Virus record (IMG/VR): IMGVR_UViG_3300008267_000303
Coordinates: 1 to 28,406 of that record
DNA from: a virus
Reading direction: 5' to 3' (one strand)
Length of the DNA: 28,406 nucleotides
Below, piece after piece: positions 13,483 through 19,917 of this stretch. The notes beneath the pieces were generated by a model. It worked only from the letters and a program-made list of their open reading frames with translations. It was not told where the DNA came from and searched no databases. Numbering within the stretch: position 1 is the first letter of the stretch; each line of letters begins with the position of its first letter. A program made the translations under genes and the position numbers.

Positions 13483-15821
13483 TAACAAAAGAAATAGGTG
13501 GATTCAATTACGGATTCCGGTTCAAGGTCTCCGACAATCGGTGGTTCGGTCTCTGCCCCTATGTGAGAGGCAAAGTCCCGCAGGTAATCGTGCTCGGCAA
13601 AGAGATGCATGTAGGTTTCTCGTACAATGGAGGATAAGGTAGACATGTCCGTTGCACGACAAAGCACAGAATCATGGATAAGAGCAATAGGTGCGTCAAA
13701 GCGTAGGGTGCTTAAATGTAGTAGGCTAGCATCTAGACTATGTATCAGATTAGGTGCTGTTGCATTCTTGTGATGGTTGAGATCAACCTCATCTGAATCA
13801 TCAACGGCAACCTGCATCCTACAGCGACCAAGTAACTGTAAGGCTAGTTCAACTACTAACTTTTTATTGAGCTTTTGATGTACAACAAAACCAGATGGTG
13901 TTGTCCACTCAAGATATTCTTTACCAGCTTTGATTGCATTAGCAACTTCTTGCTCAATCCAACTCATGACAGCCATAGGACCAGGTACGACAACATCCAT
14001 GGCATTGCGTACAGCCTTAACTGTTTTAGTTAGGTCATCCTTACTAATCTCTACACCTTTCTCGGCTAGTGCGTCTCTGATGTACCCACGATTAGAGAAA
14101 GGTTTAGCATTGTAAGGAACGGTCATAACGACCCTTTTGACAGTTTTTCTATCCATGTATGGTTGGATAGACTCAGGACAATGAGGCGTAGCTTCTTGAG
14201 CTACTACCTTATATGCATCCTGTGGCTTATCACCAGGTAGGACATTCACTAGACGTGCAGTGGACTTATCCCTAGCTAATCCTGCAAGGATTTGTAATCC
14301 TGAACAGGTTGCATCGGTTGCCACCATTAATCGTGTGAATTGCCTATCAGCAATTACGACACAATGGTAATACTCTTCAGCAGCAGCTAAGAACTGCCAA
14401 GGTTCCTCAACTCCCTCCCATAAAGGTAGATTACCAATTGGATCTGTCGCTATGAGTGTGAACAATTCATGGTTATCTTTCGCCCATTCTAGTCGCTCAG
14501 ACATCGGTGCTTTATCAAGACCGAATGTAGTAGCTACTTGAAAGGCTAACCAAGATTCAGCTTCAGGAGTTACATAAGACCCATCAGCAAAGACTAAAAG
14601 ACTTTTTCCAAAGTCTGTATCTTGAGGAGTAAGAAAGGCAGGAATAGGATAAGCTCTACCTCTATAGTCAAAAGACCAAGGAATGTAGAACTTAGCTACG
14701 TCCTTGAACCTCTTCACTGCCTCCATTGTCATCCGAGTACGACAAGATTTCTTAAACTCTTGTGCATTCAGATTCATTACCTCTGCCGCTGCTCTTCGAT
14801 ATGCTTTACGAGAATCTTTATTCTCTGCAATATCAAATGGCTTTGGTGGTAACTCATGGTTCACAATAGGGAGGAACTTACCAACAGCTCGTTCCAATCT
14901 ATCTAGTTCTTCCGCTACCTCCACAATAAATGGATTTAGAGTGAAGGCAACCTTCTGAATCTTGTTCAGAAAGTTGATTGGTGTCTCTCCCTGTATACGG
15001 CGGTTATCGCCCCTACGTACCATGTCATGCCCCCTCATCACCTCATTGAGGAGGTAGCCACCAGCTCGATCATTGGTCCAATCATTAGGCTCGATCAACA
15101 TCGGCCAAGCAAGCGGAGCAAACAACTCTGCATCAGCCATCACCTTATCTTTGATGGCAATGAATTCAGGTGTAGGTATGACATATGTGACAGTACGCTT
15201 ACCTTCACGACGTAAGTCTTTGGTGAACCAGCCTGATGATTCAATAATACAATCAAGCAACCATGCACCTAACCTGATGCGGTTTGCTCTGCCCCATGTT
15301 TGCCATTGTTGAATATCACTACGGTTCATCAATGTTTGAATGACCGTGAGTCGCTGATCAGTACCACATGACTTATGCCAGTAGTTTTTCTTTAGTGTTT
15401 CAAGAAGACCAGGGGCACATCTCTCGTAGTGACGCATCTGACACTCAGCTTCTACAGCTGAACCGATACCATCACATACCGCTTGTACTTGATCACTACC
15501 TTCCTTGTAGCTGAATACCTTATCGAAGGTAAGTTTGAGTGCAATAGCAGCAGCAGCTAGAGGCTCTAGTTGACTGATGTACTGAGAGATCTCTTTGAAT
15601 GCAACACCATTCTTACCTTCATGTATTCGGTTGTTAGTATCCTCTAGACGCTTCACTAATACAGGTAGAAGTACATCTATGGATGCAATGCCATACACCG
15701 TAGCAGAGGCATAGCTACGCTGCTGCAGTGCGTCTGTGTTATCTCGTAATCGCTTGAGACCTTGACGTATTTGATCACGCTCAAGCTGCACCTGTTCATC
15801 AATCTGAGCAGGTGTAGGCAT
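13482..15821 (-). CDS. DNA-dependent RNA polymerase, single-subunit T7 type
   Basis: The 779-residue product (T7 RNAP: 883) has the family motifs: motif A ATDATCSGLQ with catalytic Asp503, the O-helix region VKRVVMTVPYNAKPFSNRGY with Lys562 and Tyr570 (T7 Lys631 and Tyr639), and motif C ALIHDSVLC with Asp717 (T7 Asp812). FYIPWSFDYRGRAYPIP matches the conserved DxRGR palm segment. The C-terminus ends YFFC, similar in place to the T7 FAFA foot. It transcribes the middle and late phage genes. It is translationally coupled to the 38-aa gene upstream (TGATG overlap) and to SSB downstream. The segment encoding RRGDNRRIQGE contains the 21-base sequence repeated after terL. Confidence 0.97.
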   Translation of the reverse strand: MPTPAQIDEQVQLERDQIRQGLKRLRDNTDALQQRSYASATVYGIASIDVLLPVLVKRLEDTNNRIHEGKNGVAFKEISQYISQLEPLAAAAIALKLTFDKVFSYKEGSDQVQAVCDGIGSAVEAECQMRHYERCAPGLLETLKKNYWHKSCGTDQRLTVIQTLMNRSDIQQWQTWGRANRIRLGAWLLDCIIESSGWFTKDLRREGKRTVTYVIPTPEFIAIKDKVMADAELFAPLAWPMLIEPNDWTNDRAGGYLLNEVMRGHDMVRRGDNRRIQGETPINFLNKIQKVAFTLNPFIVEVAEELDRLERAVGKFLPIVNHELPPKPFDIAENKDSRKAYRRAAAEVMNLNAQEFKKSCRTRMTMEAVKRFKDVAKFYIPWSFDYRGRAYPIPAFLTPQDTDFGKSLLVFADGSYVTPEAESWLAFQVATTFGLDKAPMSERLEWAKDNHELFTLIATDPIGNLPLWEGVEEPWQFLAAAEEYYHCVVIADRQFTRLMVATDATCSGLQILAGLARDKSTARLVNVLPGDKPQDAYKVVAQEATPHCPESIQPYMDRKTVKRVVMTVPYNAKPFSNRGYIRDALAEKGVEISKDDLTKTVKAVRNAMDVVVPGPMAVMSWIEQEVANAIKAGKEYLEWTTPSGFVVHQKLNKKLVVELALQLLGRCRMQVAVDDSDEVDLNHHKNATAPNLIHSLDASLLHLSTLRFDAPIALIHDSVLCRATDMSTLSSIVRETYMHLFAEHDYLRDFASHIGAETEPPIVGDLEPESVIESTYFFC
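14989..15009 (-). promoter_or_regulatory. 21-base repeat copy 1, candidate phage RNAP promoter within the RNAP gene
   Basis: These 21 bases are identical to 20819-20839 on the same strand. Read on the minus strand the element ends GTATACAGGG and is followed here by AGAGAC, so it resembles the initiating end of T7 promoters (TATAGGGAGA). It lies inside the RNA polymerase coding frame, where it encodes part of NRRIQG, so coding constraint could explain this copy alone. The second, non-coding copy makes a regulatory role more likely. Confidence 0.45.
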
Positions 15822-15937
15822 CAGTTATCCTCCACATTGAGTGGTACCTCTACCTCATCAACACATACAAGTTGTGCAAGCTCAGGATACTGCTCACTGA
15901 ACTCTTCGTTGAACTGTTCAATAGTAATGATGCTCAT
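15821..15937 (-). CDS. Tiny acidic early protein (38 aa) just before RNAP
   Basis: ATG at 15937-15935 overlaps the preceding stop (ATGA) and its own TGA overlaps the RNAP ATG (TGATG), so it is clearly coupled to both. It reads MSIITIEQFNEEFSEQYPEL followed by AQLVCVDEVEVPLNVEDN. It is strongly acidic, with no membrane segment. Small acidic early proteins often inhibit host enzymes, but nothing here identifies a target. Confidence 0.78.
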   Translation of the reverse strand: MSIITIEQFNEEFSEQYPELAQLVCVDEVEVPLNVEDN

Positions 15938-16251
15938 CAGAAGTCTCGGTCAGGTGGAATAAGAAGATGGATAGAGTCATGATCGCAGACAACAAACTCG
16001 CTATCTGCGTCAGACATTAGCTCGTTGACTTTACGCTGAGCTGCTGCACGTTGACGATAGACATGCTCACTGATCTTACGAGTCTTAGGATCAGTAACAC
16101 GAATGATACACACTACAGAAGATGGTAGCTCCCAACCAGCTACCTTCCACGACATAACTTCCTCAAAGGTATGAGGCTCGAACATCTCATCAGGTGCGTC
16201 CTTGTACTCTTGCCAGTTGTTGTCAAAGTACTTTTGCTTCTTACCACTCAT
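15937..16251 (-). CDS. Early hypothetical protein (104 aa)
   Basis: The product begins MSGKKQKYFDNNWQEYKDAP, then FEEVMSWKVAGWELPSSVVC, a beta-rich middle (IIRVTDPKTRKISEHVYR), a helix (QRAAAQRKVNELM) and a C-terminal strand VVCDHDSIHLLIPP. The stop overlaps the next gene's ATG (ATGA), and the start lies inside the preceding 54-aa gene. No family recognised. Its place in the chain of overlapping small genes ahead of RNA polymerase marks it as early. Confidence 0.78.
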   Translation of the reverse strand: MSGKKQKYFDNNWQEYKDAPDEMFEPHTFEEVMSWKVAGWELPSSVVCIIRVTDPKTRKISEHVYRQRAAAQRKVNELMSDADSEFVVCDHDSIHLLIPPDRDF

Positions 16252-16405
16252 CAGTTTGCCTCACATTTAACAATTGATCGTTACGTTCACGGGACAACTC
16301 TAAAGCCTTCCATGCGGCTTGCTCAGAGTCGGGTGCTAGTAAATACCAAACACCTGAACGAAGGGTGATCTCGTATTCACGAAGACCTTTGTAAGTTGTG
16401 TACAT
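16241..16405 (-). CDS. Early small protein (54 aa)
   Basis: ATG at 16405-16403 gives MYTTYKGLREYEITLRSGVW, then YLLAPDSEQAAWKALELSRE and a polar tail ending QTDEW. The beta-strand plus helix pattern (LRSGVWYLLAPDSEQAAWKAL) looks like a real compact fold. It overlaps the next gene by 11 bases. The leader ahead of the ATG carries the ACTTAACG and CTTTGTTTATT elements shared with other early genes, and no Shine-Dalgarno. Confidence 0.72.
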   Translation of the reverse strand: MYTTYKGLREYEITLRSGVWYLLAPDSEQAAWKALELSRERNDQLLNVRQTDEW

Positions 16406-16536
16406 TTGTCGTTAAGTGAATAAACAAAGAGGCCAAATGTGTAGCCACAAGTATACACAAAGGCGATACTTGCAGCCACTATGAGTGTGAAAAACTGTAG
16501 GTATTGTCCTACAAGTATATCACTTGGCAGCTTCAT
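16336..16536 (-). CDS. Small membrane protein, early (66 aa)
   Basis: ATG at 16536-16534 is preceded by a strong AAGGAGG at 7 bases, which decides the start over upstream in-frame candidates. The product begins MKLPSDILVGQYLQFFTLIV, with a transmembrane segment of about residues 9-33 (FFTLIVAASIAFVYTCGYTF), then a polar tail ending VQVFGIY. It overlaps the preceding gene by 17 bases and the following 54-aa gene by 70 bases in another frame, so one of the two overlapping genes may not be translated. It could affect the host membrane early in infection; function unknown. Confidence 0.6.
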   Translation of the reverse strand: MKLPSDILVGQYLQFFTLIVAASIAFVYTCGYTFGLFVYSLNDKCTQLTKVFVNTRSPFVQVFGIY

Positions 16537-16801
16537 TGGTATCCTCCTTAAGGTATTCAGTGAGTGCGTCTTTGATCTCATTCAGGTTGCGAAGCTGATG
16601 ATCACATAGACGTGCCTTGTTTGTGTTCTTAAAGTCAACAGCAAAGAAGTTACGAGCAAGGCGAATCATGTCATCTACACTTGCACCATAGATCTCGATC
16701 TGTTCATCATCAGTAGTGTAGAAGTTGAACGAATCATCACCAAAGCAATAGCTAACATGAGCAATGTCAGCGTGGATGGTGTAGTTAGTTGAGAGTTTCA
16801 T
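16520..16801 (-). CDS. Early hypothetical protein (93 aa)
   Basis: The product begins MKLSTNYTIHADIAHVSYCF, with DDEQIEIYGASVDDMIRLAR in the middle, and ends in an acidic helix (LNEIKDALTEYLKEDTNEA). It is acidic and soluble. It starts three bases after the stop of the 101-aa gene and carries, within its last codons, the Shine-Dalgarno of the membrane protein gene. No family recognised. Confidence 0.75.
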   Translation of the reverse strand: MKLSTNYTIHADIAHVSYCFGDDSFNFYTTDDEQIEIYGASVDDMIRLARNFFAVDFKNTNKARLCDHQLRNLNEIKDALTEYLKEDTNEAAK

Positions 16802-16804
16802 TAT

Positions 16805-17110
16805 TTAATACGATTGTGTTTGGGTGAGAATGAACAGAAGCTCAAGACCAGGAGGTTGTACTACATCATACTCATCTAGCTCAGCTGGAACGTATACAGC
16901 ACGTAGTCCTCCACTTTCAACAGTTGTACGCTTATCCCAAGCTTCATTCAAACGCTGCTGAGCAGAGAGAATCAATTGAACAATGCTTGGTACTTTTAAG
17001 CCACCACATGTATACCATTTCCACTCTACTTGTTTCATCACTTCATGAACACGTTCAAAGTTAAACGTATTGAGACAGTATTCGACTGCTACTTTCTTGT
17101 GATCAGTCAT
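16805..17110 (-). CDS. Early hypothetical protein (101 aa)
   Basis: The product begins MTDHKKVAVEYCLNTFNFER, then KQVEWKWYTCGGLKVPSIVQ, a helix (LILSAQQRLNEAWDK) and a C-terminal strand region (GLRAVYVPAELDEYD, GLELLFILTQ). The alternation of strands and helices suggests a folded soluble domain. The start follows the 54-aa gene's stop by two bases. I do not recognise the family. Confidence 0.77.
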   Translation of the reverse strand: MTDHKKVAVEYCLNTFNFERVHEVMKQVEWKWYTCGGLKVPSIVQLILSAQQRLNEAWDKRTTVESGGLRAVYVPAELDEYDVVQPPGLELLFILTQTQSY

Positions 17111-17112
17111 AA

Positions 17113-17277
17113 TCAGATGTCGTCAAAGGTGAAGTAAGTGTCAATCTCATTCATCACTCGTTGAGTGAATCGCTCAACAAGGTAATCCTCATTAGCAGTT
17201 AAGTCTTCATTAACTACACCACCAATGACTCCTCGTTCGATACACTCTTCAAGCAATCTATACAGTTTGACTTTCAT
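17113..17277 (-). CDS. Early small protein (54 aa)
   Basis: ATG at 17277-17275 overlaps the stop of the small membrane gene upstream (ATGA). The product reads MKVKLYRLLEECIERGVIGG, then VVNEDLTANEDYLVERFTQR and an acidic end (FTFDDI). It is a likely helical, acidic protein. Function unknown. Confidence 0.72.
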   Translation of the reverse strand: MKVKLYRLLEECIERGVIGGVVNEDLTANEDYLVERFTQRVMNEIDTYFTFDDI

Positions 17278-17390
17278 TTAATACGCTTCTCATAACGTGT
17301 AACAGCAGTGTTAGCTCGACTGTAAACAGCAAGCGTAGCAAGTAAGCCAATGCTACCAATGATAGCAAGGATGATGTTGGATTCAGTCAT
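17274..17390 (-). CDS. Tiny single-pass membrane protein (38 aa)
   Basis: The product is MTESNIILAIIGSIGLLATL followed by AVYSRANTAVTRYEKRIK. A transmembrane helix spans about residues 6-23, with a basic C-terminal tail that would stay in the cytoplasm. It starts directly after the stop of the 17391 gene and overlaps the next gene by four bases. Function unknown. Confidence 0.7.
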   Translation of the reverse strand: MTESNIILAIIGSIGLLATLAVYSRANTAVTRYEKRIK

Positions 17391-17951
17391 TCAGTTATTC
17401 CAAAAGAAGTAAGTGCCATTGCTAGTCTCAATGGTGTTGAAGTCATAGCGTAGGTTGTGATCCCACACCTGCTGCCAATCTACAGCATGTGCAATGGTCT
17501 CGTTAGGTGCTTCACACATAACTTCACATACCCAATACTCGGCAAACTCTTTCTCTGCCCAATACTCATCAGACGCATAGCAGAATGCATCCTCAAACTC
17601 ACTGAATGTAGTGATACCAAGATCATCTAACTCATCAATGAATTCCATGATCTCTTCATGATCCCACTTCTCACCAAGTCGATCATGTACAGCATCATAC
17701 AAATCCTTGGTGTCAGTATCAAGCTCTTCATATTGTGCATCCTCAGCTTCTTGCTTAGATACATATGAAGGGTCAAGTTGTTCTTTAGCTTTCAACAATT
17801 CAGTGTAGAAGTCAACAAATTGAGGTTTACCGTTGTCATAGACATAGCCAGAGTCAATTACTAGCTGCGTCCTTGAGACATGATCACTATGTTCGTTTAC
17901 ATAGTCAATTAGTTGCTGACCAGTGTAACGAACTGGAGCACAAGTAGTCAC
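17391..17951 (-). CDS. Acidic early protein (about 186 aa), start uncertain
   Basis: A strongly acidic protein containing YTGQQLIDYVNEHSDHVSR, QFVDFYTELLKAKEQLDPSY, many Asp/Glu pairs in the middle (EDAQYEELDTDTKDLYDAVH) and a Trp-rich C-terminus (YFFWNN). The overall charge suggests a DNA mimic or an inhibitor of a host protein, but that is inference. I use the GTG at 17951-17949, because the extra 19 residues from the ATG at 18008 are encoded by a leader resembling the untranslated leader of the 18606 gene. The ATG form would add a hydrophobic N-terminus (MWVFCSLQGYLLSLCLLL). Confidence 0.7.
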   Translation of the reverse strand: MTTCAPVRYTGQQLIDYVNEHSDHVSRTQLVIDSGYVYDNGKPQFVDFYTELLKAKEQLDPSYVSKQEAEDAQYEELDTDTKDLYDAVHDRLGEKWDHEEIMEFIDELDDLGITTFSEFEDAFCYASDEYWAEKEFAEYWVCEVMCEAPNETIAHAVDWQQVWDHNLRYDFNTIETSNGTYFFWNN

Positions 17952-18001
17952 GTTAAGTAACAAACAAAGGGACAAAAGGTAGCCTTGAAGACTACAGAAA
18001 A

Positions 18002-18017
18002 CCCACATATGTGAGGG
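18002..18017 (-). promoter_or_regulatory. Hairpin ahead of the 186-aa early gene
   Basis: CACATATGTG at 18004-18013 is a perfect palindrome flanked by CCC/GGG-type bases. On the minus strand it is followed by TTTTCTGTAG, so it is a weak terminator or attenuator candidate. The same hairpin-then-TTTCTGTAG arrangement occurs at 18653-18672. Confidence 0.35.
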
Positions 18018-18054
18018 CTAAGTGTAGCCATCTTGCGATGAGTGTGAATGTTAG

Positions 18055-18165
18055 TTACTCATAATCACCATCAAGTTGTGAGAGAAAGTCATAGTAATCT
18101 GTTGGCCACATCTCACGTGCTAACCAACAAGAGAACAACTCAAATGCAAAGGTTACATCAATCAT
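18055..18165 (-). CDS. Tiny acidic early protein (36 aa)
   Basis: ATG at 18165-18163 overlaps the previous gene by 8 bases. The product is MIDVTFAFELFSCWLAREMW followed by PTDYYDFLSQLDGDYE. It is rich in aromatic and acidic residues. It is supported mainly by its tight fit in the gene chain, so confidence is moderate. Function unknown. Confidence 0.5.
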   Translation of the reverse strand: MIDVTFAFELFSCWLAREMWPTDYYDFLSQLDGDYE

Positions 18166-18319
18166 GGTTGTTGATAGGATAAACATCAAAGACTTGTTCA
18201 GGGTATACTGCTTTGCAGTCACCCATTACCCATGCTTCCTTATATGAGTCAGCATGTACATACTCCGTGGCACACACAGGTGTGTTGTAACCACGGTTAT
18301 AGTTAACTTGGTAAAGCAT
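18158..18319 (-). CDS. Early small protein (53 aa)
   Basis: ATG at 18319-18317 lies two bases after the stop of the 94-aa gene. The product reads MLYQVNYNRGYNTPVCATEY, then VHADSYKEAWVMGDCKAVYP and ends VFDVYPINNHD. It looks like a small beta-rich protein. The leader (TGTCGTTTGTTTGATT before the ATG) resembles that of the 18606 gene. Function unknown. Confidence 0.65.
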   Translation of the reverse strand: MLYQVNYNRGYNTPVCATEYVHADSYKEAWVMGDCKAVYPEQVFDVYPINNHD

Positions 18320-18321
18320 AA

Positions 18322-18606
18322 TCAAACAAACGACATTGAAGGGAGAACTTGTACACCTACTGCATCCTGACTGAATGCATTCTTGTAAGCGTTAGCCACG
18401 TCCTTGATCTTGTCTGCACATGCAGTGCATACTGTCACAAGTAACGTAGGCTCATGCTCACCTTTCCATACACCTTGGACGTGTTGTATTGTGTAACCTT
18501 CGAAGGCTACATCTAACACACCCTCAATGAATGCACGAAGGTTGAGATCACTAACGTAACCACCGTTAGGTATGTTACGACCAAAGAACAATTGATAGGT
18601 TTGCAT
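18322..18606 (-). CDS. Early hypothetical protein (94 aa)
   Basis: I take the ATG at 18606, giving MQTYQLFFGRNIPNGGYVSD, then LRAFIEGVLDVAFEGYTIQH, QGVWKGEHEPTLLVTVC and NAYKNAFSQDAVGVQVLP. The strand-helix-strand plan (FFGRNIP, QGVWKGE) resembles short conserved phage and bacterial proteins of unknown function. The 18 residues upstream of this ATG in the same frame lack coding character and contain the 18653-18672 hairpin, so I exclude them. Confidence 0.77.
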   Translation of the reverse strand: MQTYQLFFGRNIPNGGYVSDLNLRAFIEGVLDVAFEGYTIQHVQGVWKGEHEPTLLVTVCTACADKIKDVANAYKNAFSQDAVGVQVLPSMSFV

Positions 18607-18652
18607 AACACAAAGTAAACGACAATGTGTAGCGTTAAGTAAGCTACAGAAA

Positions 18653-18672
18653 CCCATCATCTATGTGATGGG
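18653..18672 (-). terminator. Hairpin with short T tract, possible attenuator
   Basis: CCCATCA (18653-18659) and TGATGGG (18666-18672) form a perfect 7-bp stem with a 6-base loop. On the minus strand it is followed by TTTCTG. It lies between the KTSC-like gene and the 94-aa gene. The T tract is short, so it may only partly stop transcription. Confidence 0.45.
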
Positions 18673-18695
18673 AGAGTGTAACTAACAGGTAACGA

Positions 18696-18935
18696 TCAAG
18701 CGTAGTTCAGTGAGCACTCAAAGGTACGCTTAGCGTTGACAAGGTTCTCATTAACCCAGAAACCTAGGCTCATGTTCTTGTTAGCAAGCAGGTTGAGAAT
18801 AGCACGACGGCTTACGTTGAGGTAAGCGTAGCTGTACCCATTCTTGAATACGACACAAGCAGTGCCACGGGCAGGATCAACAAGCAGACAATCGATAGCA
18901 CCGGAAGTACGGTTGGTAACGTTGAAGCTGAACAT
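18696..18935 (-). CDS. Small KTSC-like protein, first early gene
   Basis: The ATG at 18935 gives a 79-residue product beginning MFSFNVTNRTSGAIDCLLVD. Its pattern, a Ser-Gly-Ala-Ile start followed by ARGTACVVFKNGYSYAYLNV and then a helix (RRAILNLLANKNMSLGFWVN), resembles the KTSC domain by eye (SSAI...F.nG..Y.Y..V...L..S.G..FN). KTSC proteins are small and of unclear function. The upstream in-frame part (MLFFTCLI) has no coding support. This is the first gene after the long gene-free stretch, so it is probably transcribed from the sigma70-like promoter near 19.2 kb. Confidence 0.68.
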   Translation of the reverse strand: MFSFNVTNRTSGAIDCLLVDPARGTACVVFKNGYSYAYLNVSRRAILNLLANKNMSLGFWVNENLVNAKRTFECSLNYA

Positions 18936-19184
18936 AATTAAACAAGTGAAGAACAGCACTCCTGAGTATCGCTTTCACCTCAGACGAATGCATGAAACCC
19001 ATGAGCAAACTTGTATACCGCATGTGGGTCTGCGGTTACTGGTGACACCCTTCTCGGCGTGGCACGGCTGGCACATTGAGTGTACCCTAACCCACACTAC
19101 CGGAACCCGCTCGGCAGTTGTGGCGGCAGTGACCCGTGGTCATACTCAGCCTTGGCTATTGAGTTTTCGAGGTTCGATGCTCTC

Positions 19185-19213
19185 ACCATAGCATGGCTGG
19201 AGCGGTTTGTCAA
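19185..19213 (-). promoter_or_regulatory. Sigma70-type early promoter
   Basis: On the minus strand, TTGACA (19213-19208, perfect -35) is followed after exactly 17 bases by TATGGT (19190-19185, 4 of 6 matches to the -10). Transcription would head for the early gene cluster, whose first start is about 250 bases downstream. This fits early transcription by host RNA polymerase in T7-like phages. Confidence 0.65.
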
Positions 19214-19308
19214 GGAGTGGTGGTCGGCTTGTCAGGTGGCACAGTGCCAAGGACTGCTTGCCGTATTCAGTTGGCTTGGTCTCTCATCTCTTCTGGTTGA
19301 AGTTTCGA

Positions 19309-19337
19309 GACTCTCCTCACCCTTAACAGGGAGAGTC
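19309..19337. repeat. Inverted repeat in the gene-free region
   Basis: GACTCTCC at 19309-19316 and GGAGAGTC at 19330-19337 form an 8-bp stem around a 13-base loop. No T-run follows on the minus strand. It lies about 95 bases upstream of the sigma70-type -35 element; role unknown. Confidence 0.55.
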
Positions 19338-19778
19338 GAGATACTCTCAACATCAAAGAAGAGTATGGGTAGAGCCTAGCAGCTCAGAGCAGTGGACAGT
19401 GATGCTAAGTGGCACATAGTACAGCTTGATCCCTGTTGTTGCAGCGGTTATCAGTGTTGCTTATGGTACAGTGTATTGCTGAGATCCATTGGTATGACTG
19501 GGTTCTCAATAACGTTCTCAATAGGCTCTACAGATGTTTGAGATGTGGTTATGCGTGGTGCCGCATAGTTGCTGCTGCCTCGTGTGTGCATGTGCCTACG
19601 CGCCTAGCCCTGTCCAGCGTACCTGTGCCTGATGCAGATGCTCTGGACATGGACATACATGTGCGTGCGTGAACATAAACGCGCGTGCGCCTGCCTGCGC
19701 CTGTGTGCATCCGGGGGTACCCCTATGGGGGGTTGCGTCGCTGCTTCAGCGTAGGATAAGGCTTGAGAAATTTTAGTC

Positions 19779-19818
19779 AAAAACTAAAGCCCCTTCAGAA
19801 TGACCTGTAAGAGGCTTT
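19779..19818 (-). terminator. Intrinsic terminator after thyX
   Basis: On the minus strand AAAGCCTCTT (19818-19809) pairs with AAGGGGCTTT (19795-19786) with one G-T wobble, forming a 10-bp stem with a 13-base loop. It is followed by AGTTTTTG. It lies 100 bases after the thyX stop and would end rightward late transcription at the genome end. Confidence 0.8.
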
Positions 19819-19917
19819 AAATGCTCAACATGTGCAACGACACCTGACACTACCCAAAGACCCCATACAGAGCCTTCTAGCCACCTCTCATGAAGCGTTT
19901 AGCCTCATTTAATCGCT

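Larger units (their letters stand above)
18936..19917. other. Gene-free region, probable genome-end/terminal-repeat junction
   Basis: About 980 bases without a convincing gene on either strand. It lies between the rightmost genes (terL, thyX) and the first early gene, the place where the right and left ends of a T7-like genome meet. It contains a sigma70-like promoter (19185-19213), an inverted repeat (19309-19337), the palindrome GGGGTACCCC (19714-19723) and the thyX terminator (19786-19818). From about 19580 to 19720 there is a GC-rich run of alternating purine-pyrimidine tracts. Plus-strand ORFs here lack recognisable protein features. A direct terminal repeat cannot be seen because one assembled copy would collapse it. 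Confidence 0.6.

Noticed and set aside
9005-18040. Four scattered copies of atgagtgtgaa
   Set aside because: An 11-base word in or near coding sequence at different codon positions, with no consistent placement.
18844-19379. Overlapping plus-strand ORFs in the gene-free region
   Set aside because: No plausible start with ribosome site, no recognised motif, and the opposite direction to every other gene; the 99-aa frame has some protein-like look but no support.
19436-19672. 78-codon plus-strand ORF in the GC-rich tract
   Set aside because: Cys/Arg/Val-rich composition typical of a chance frame through alternating GC sequence.
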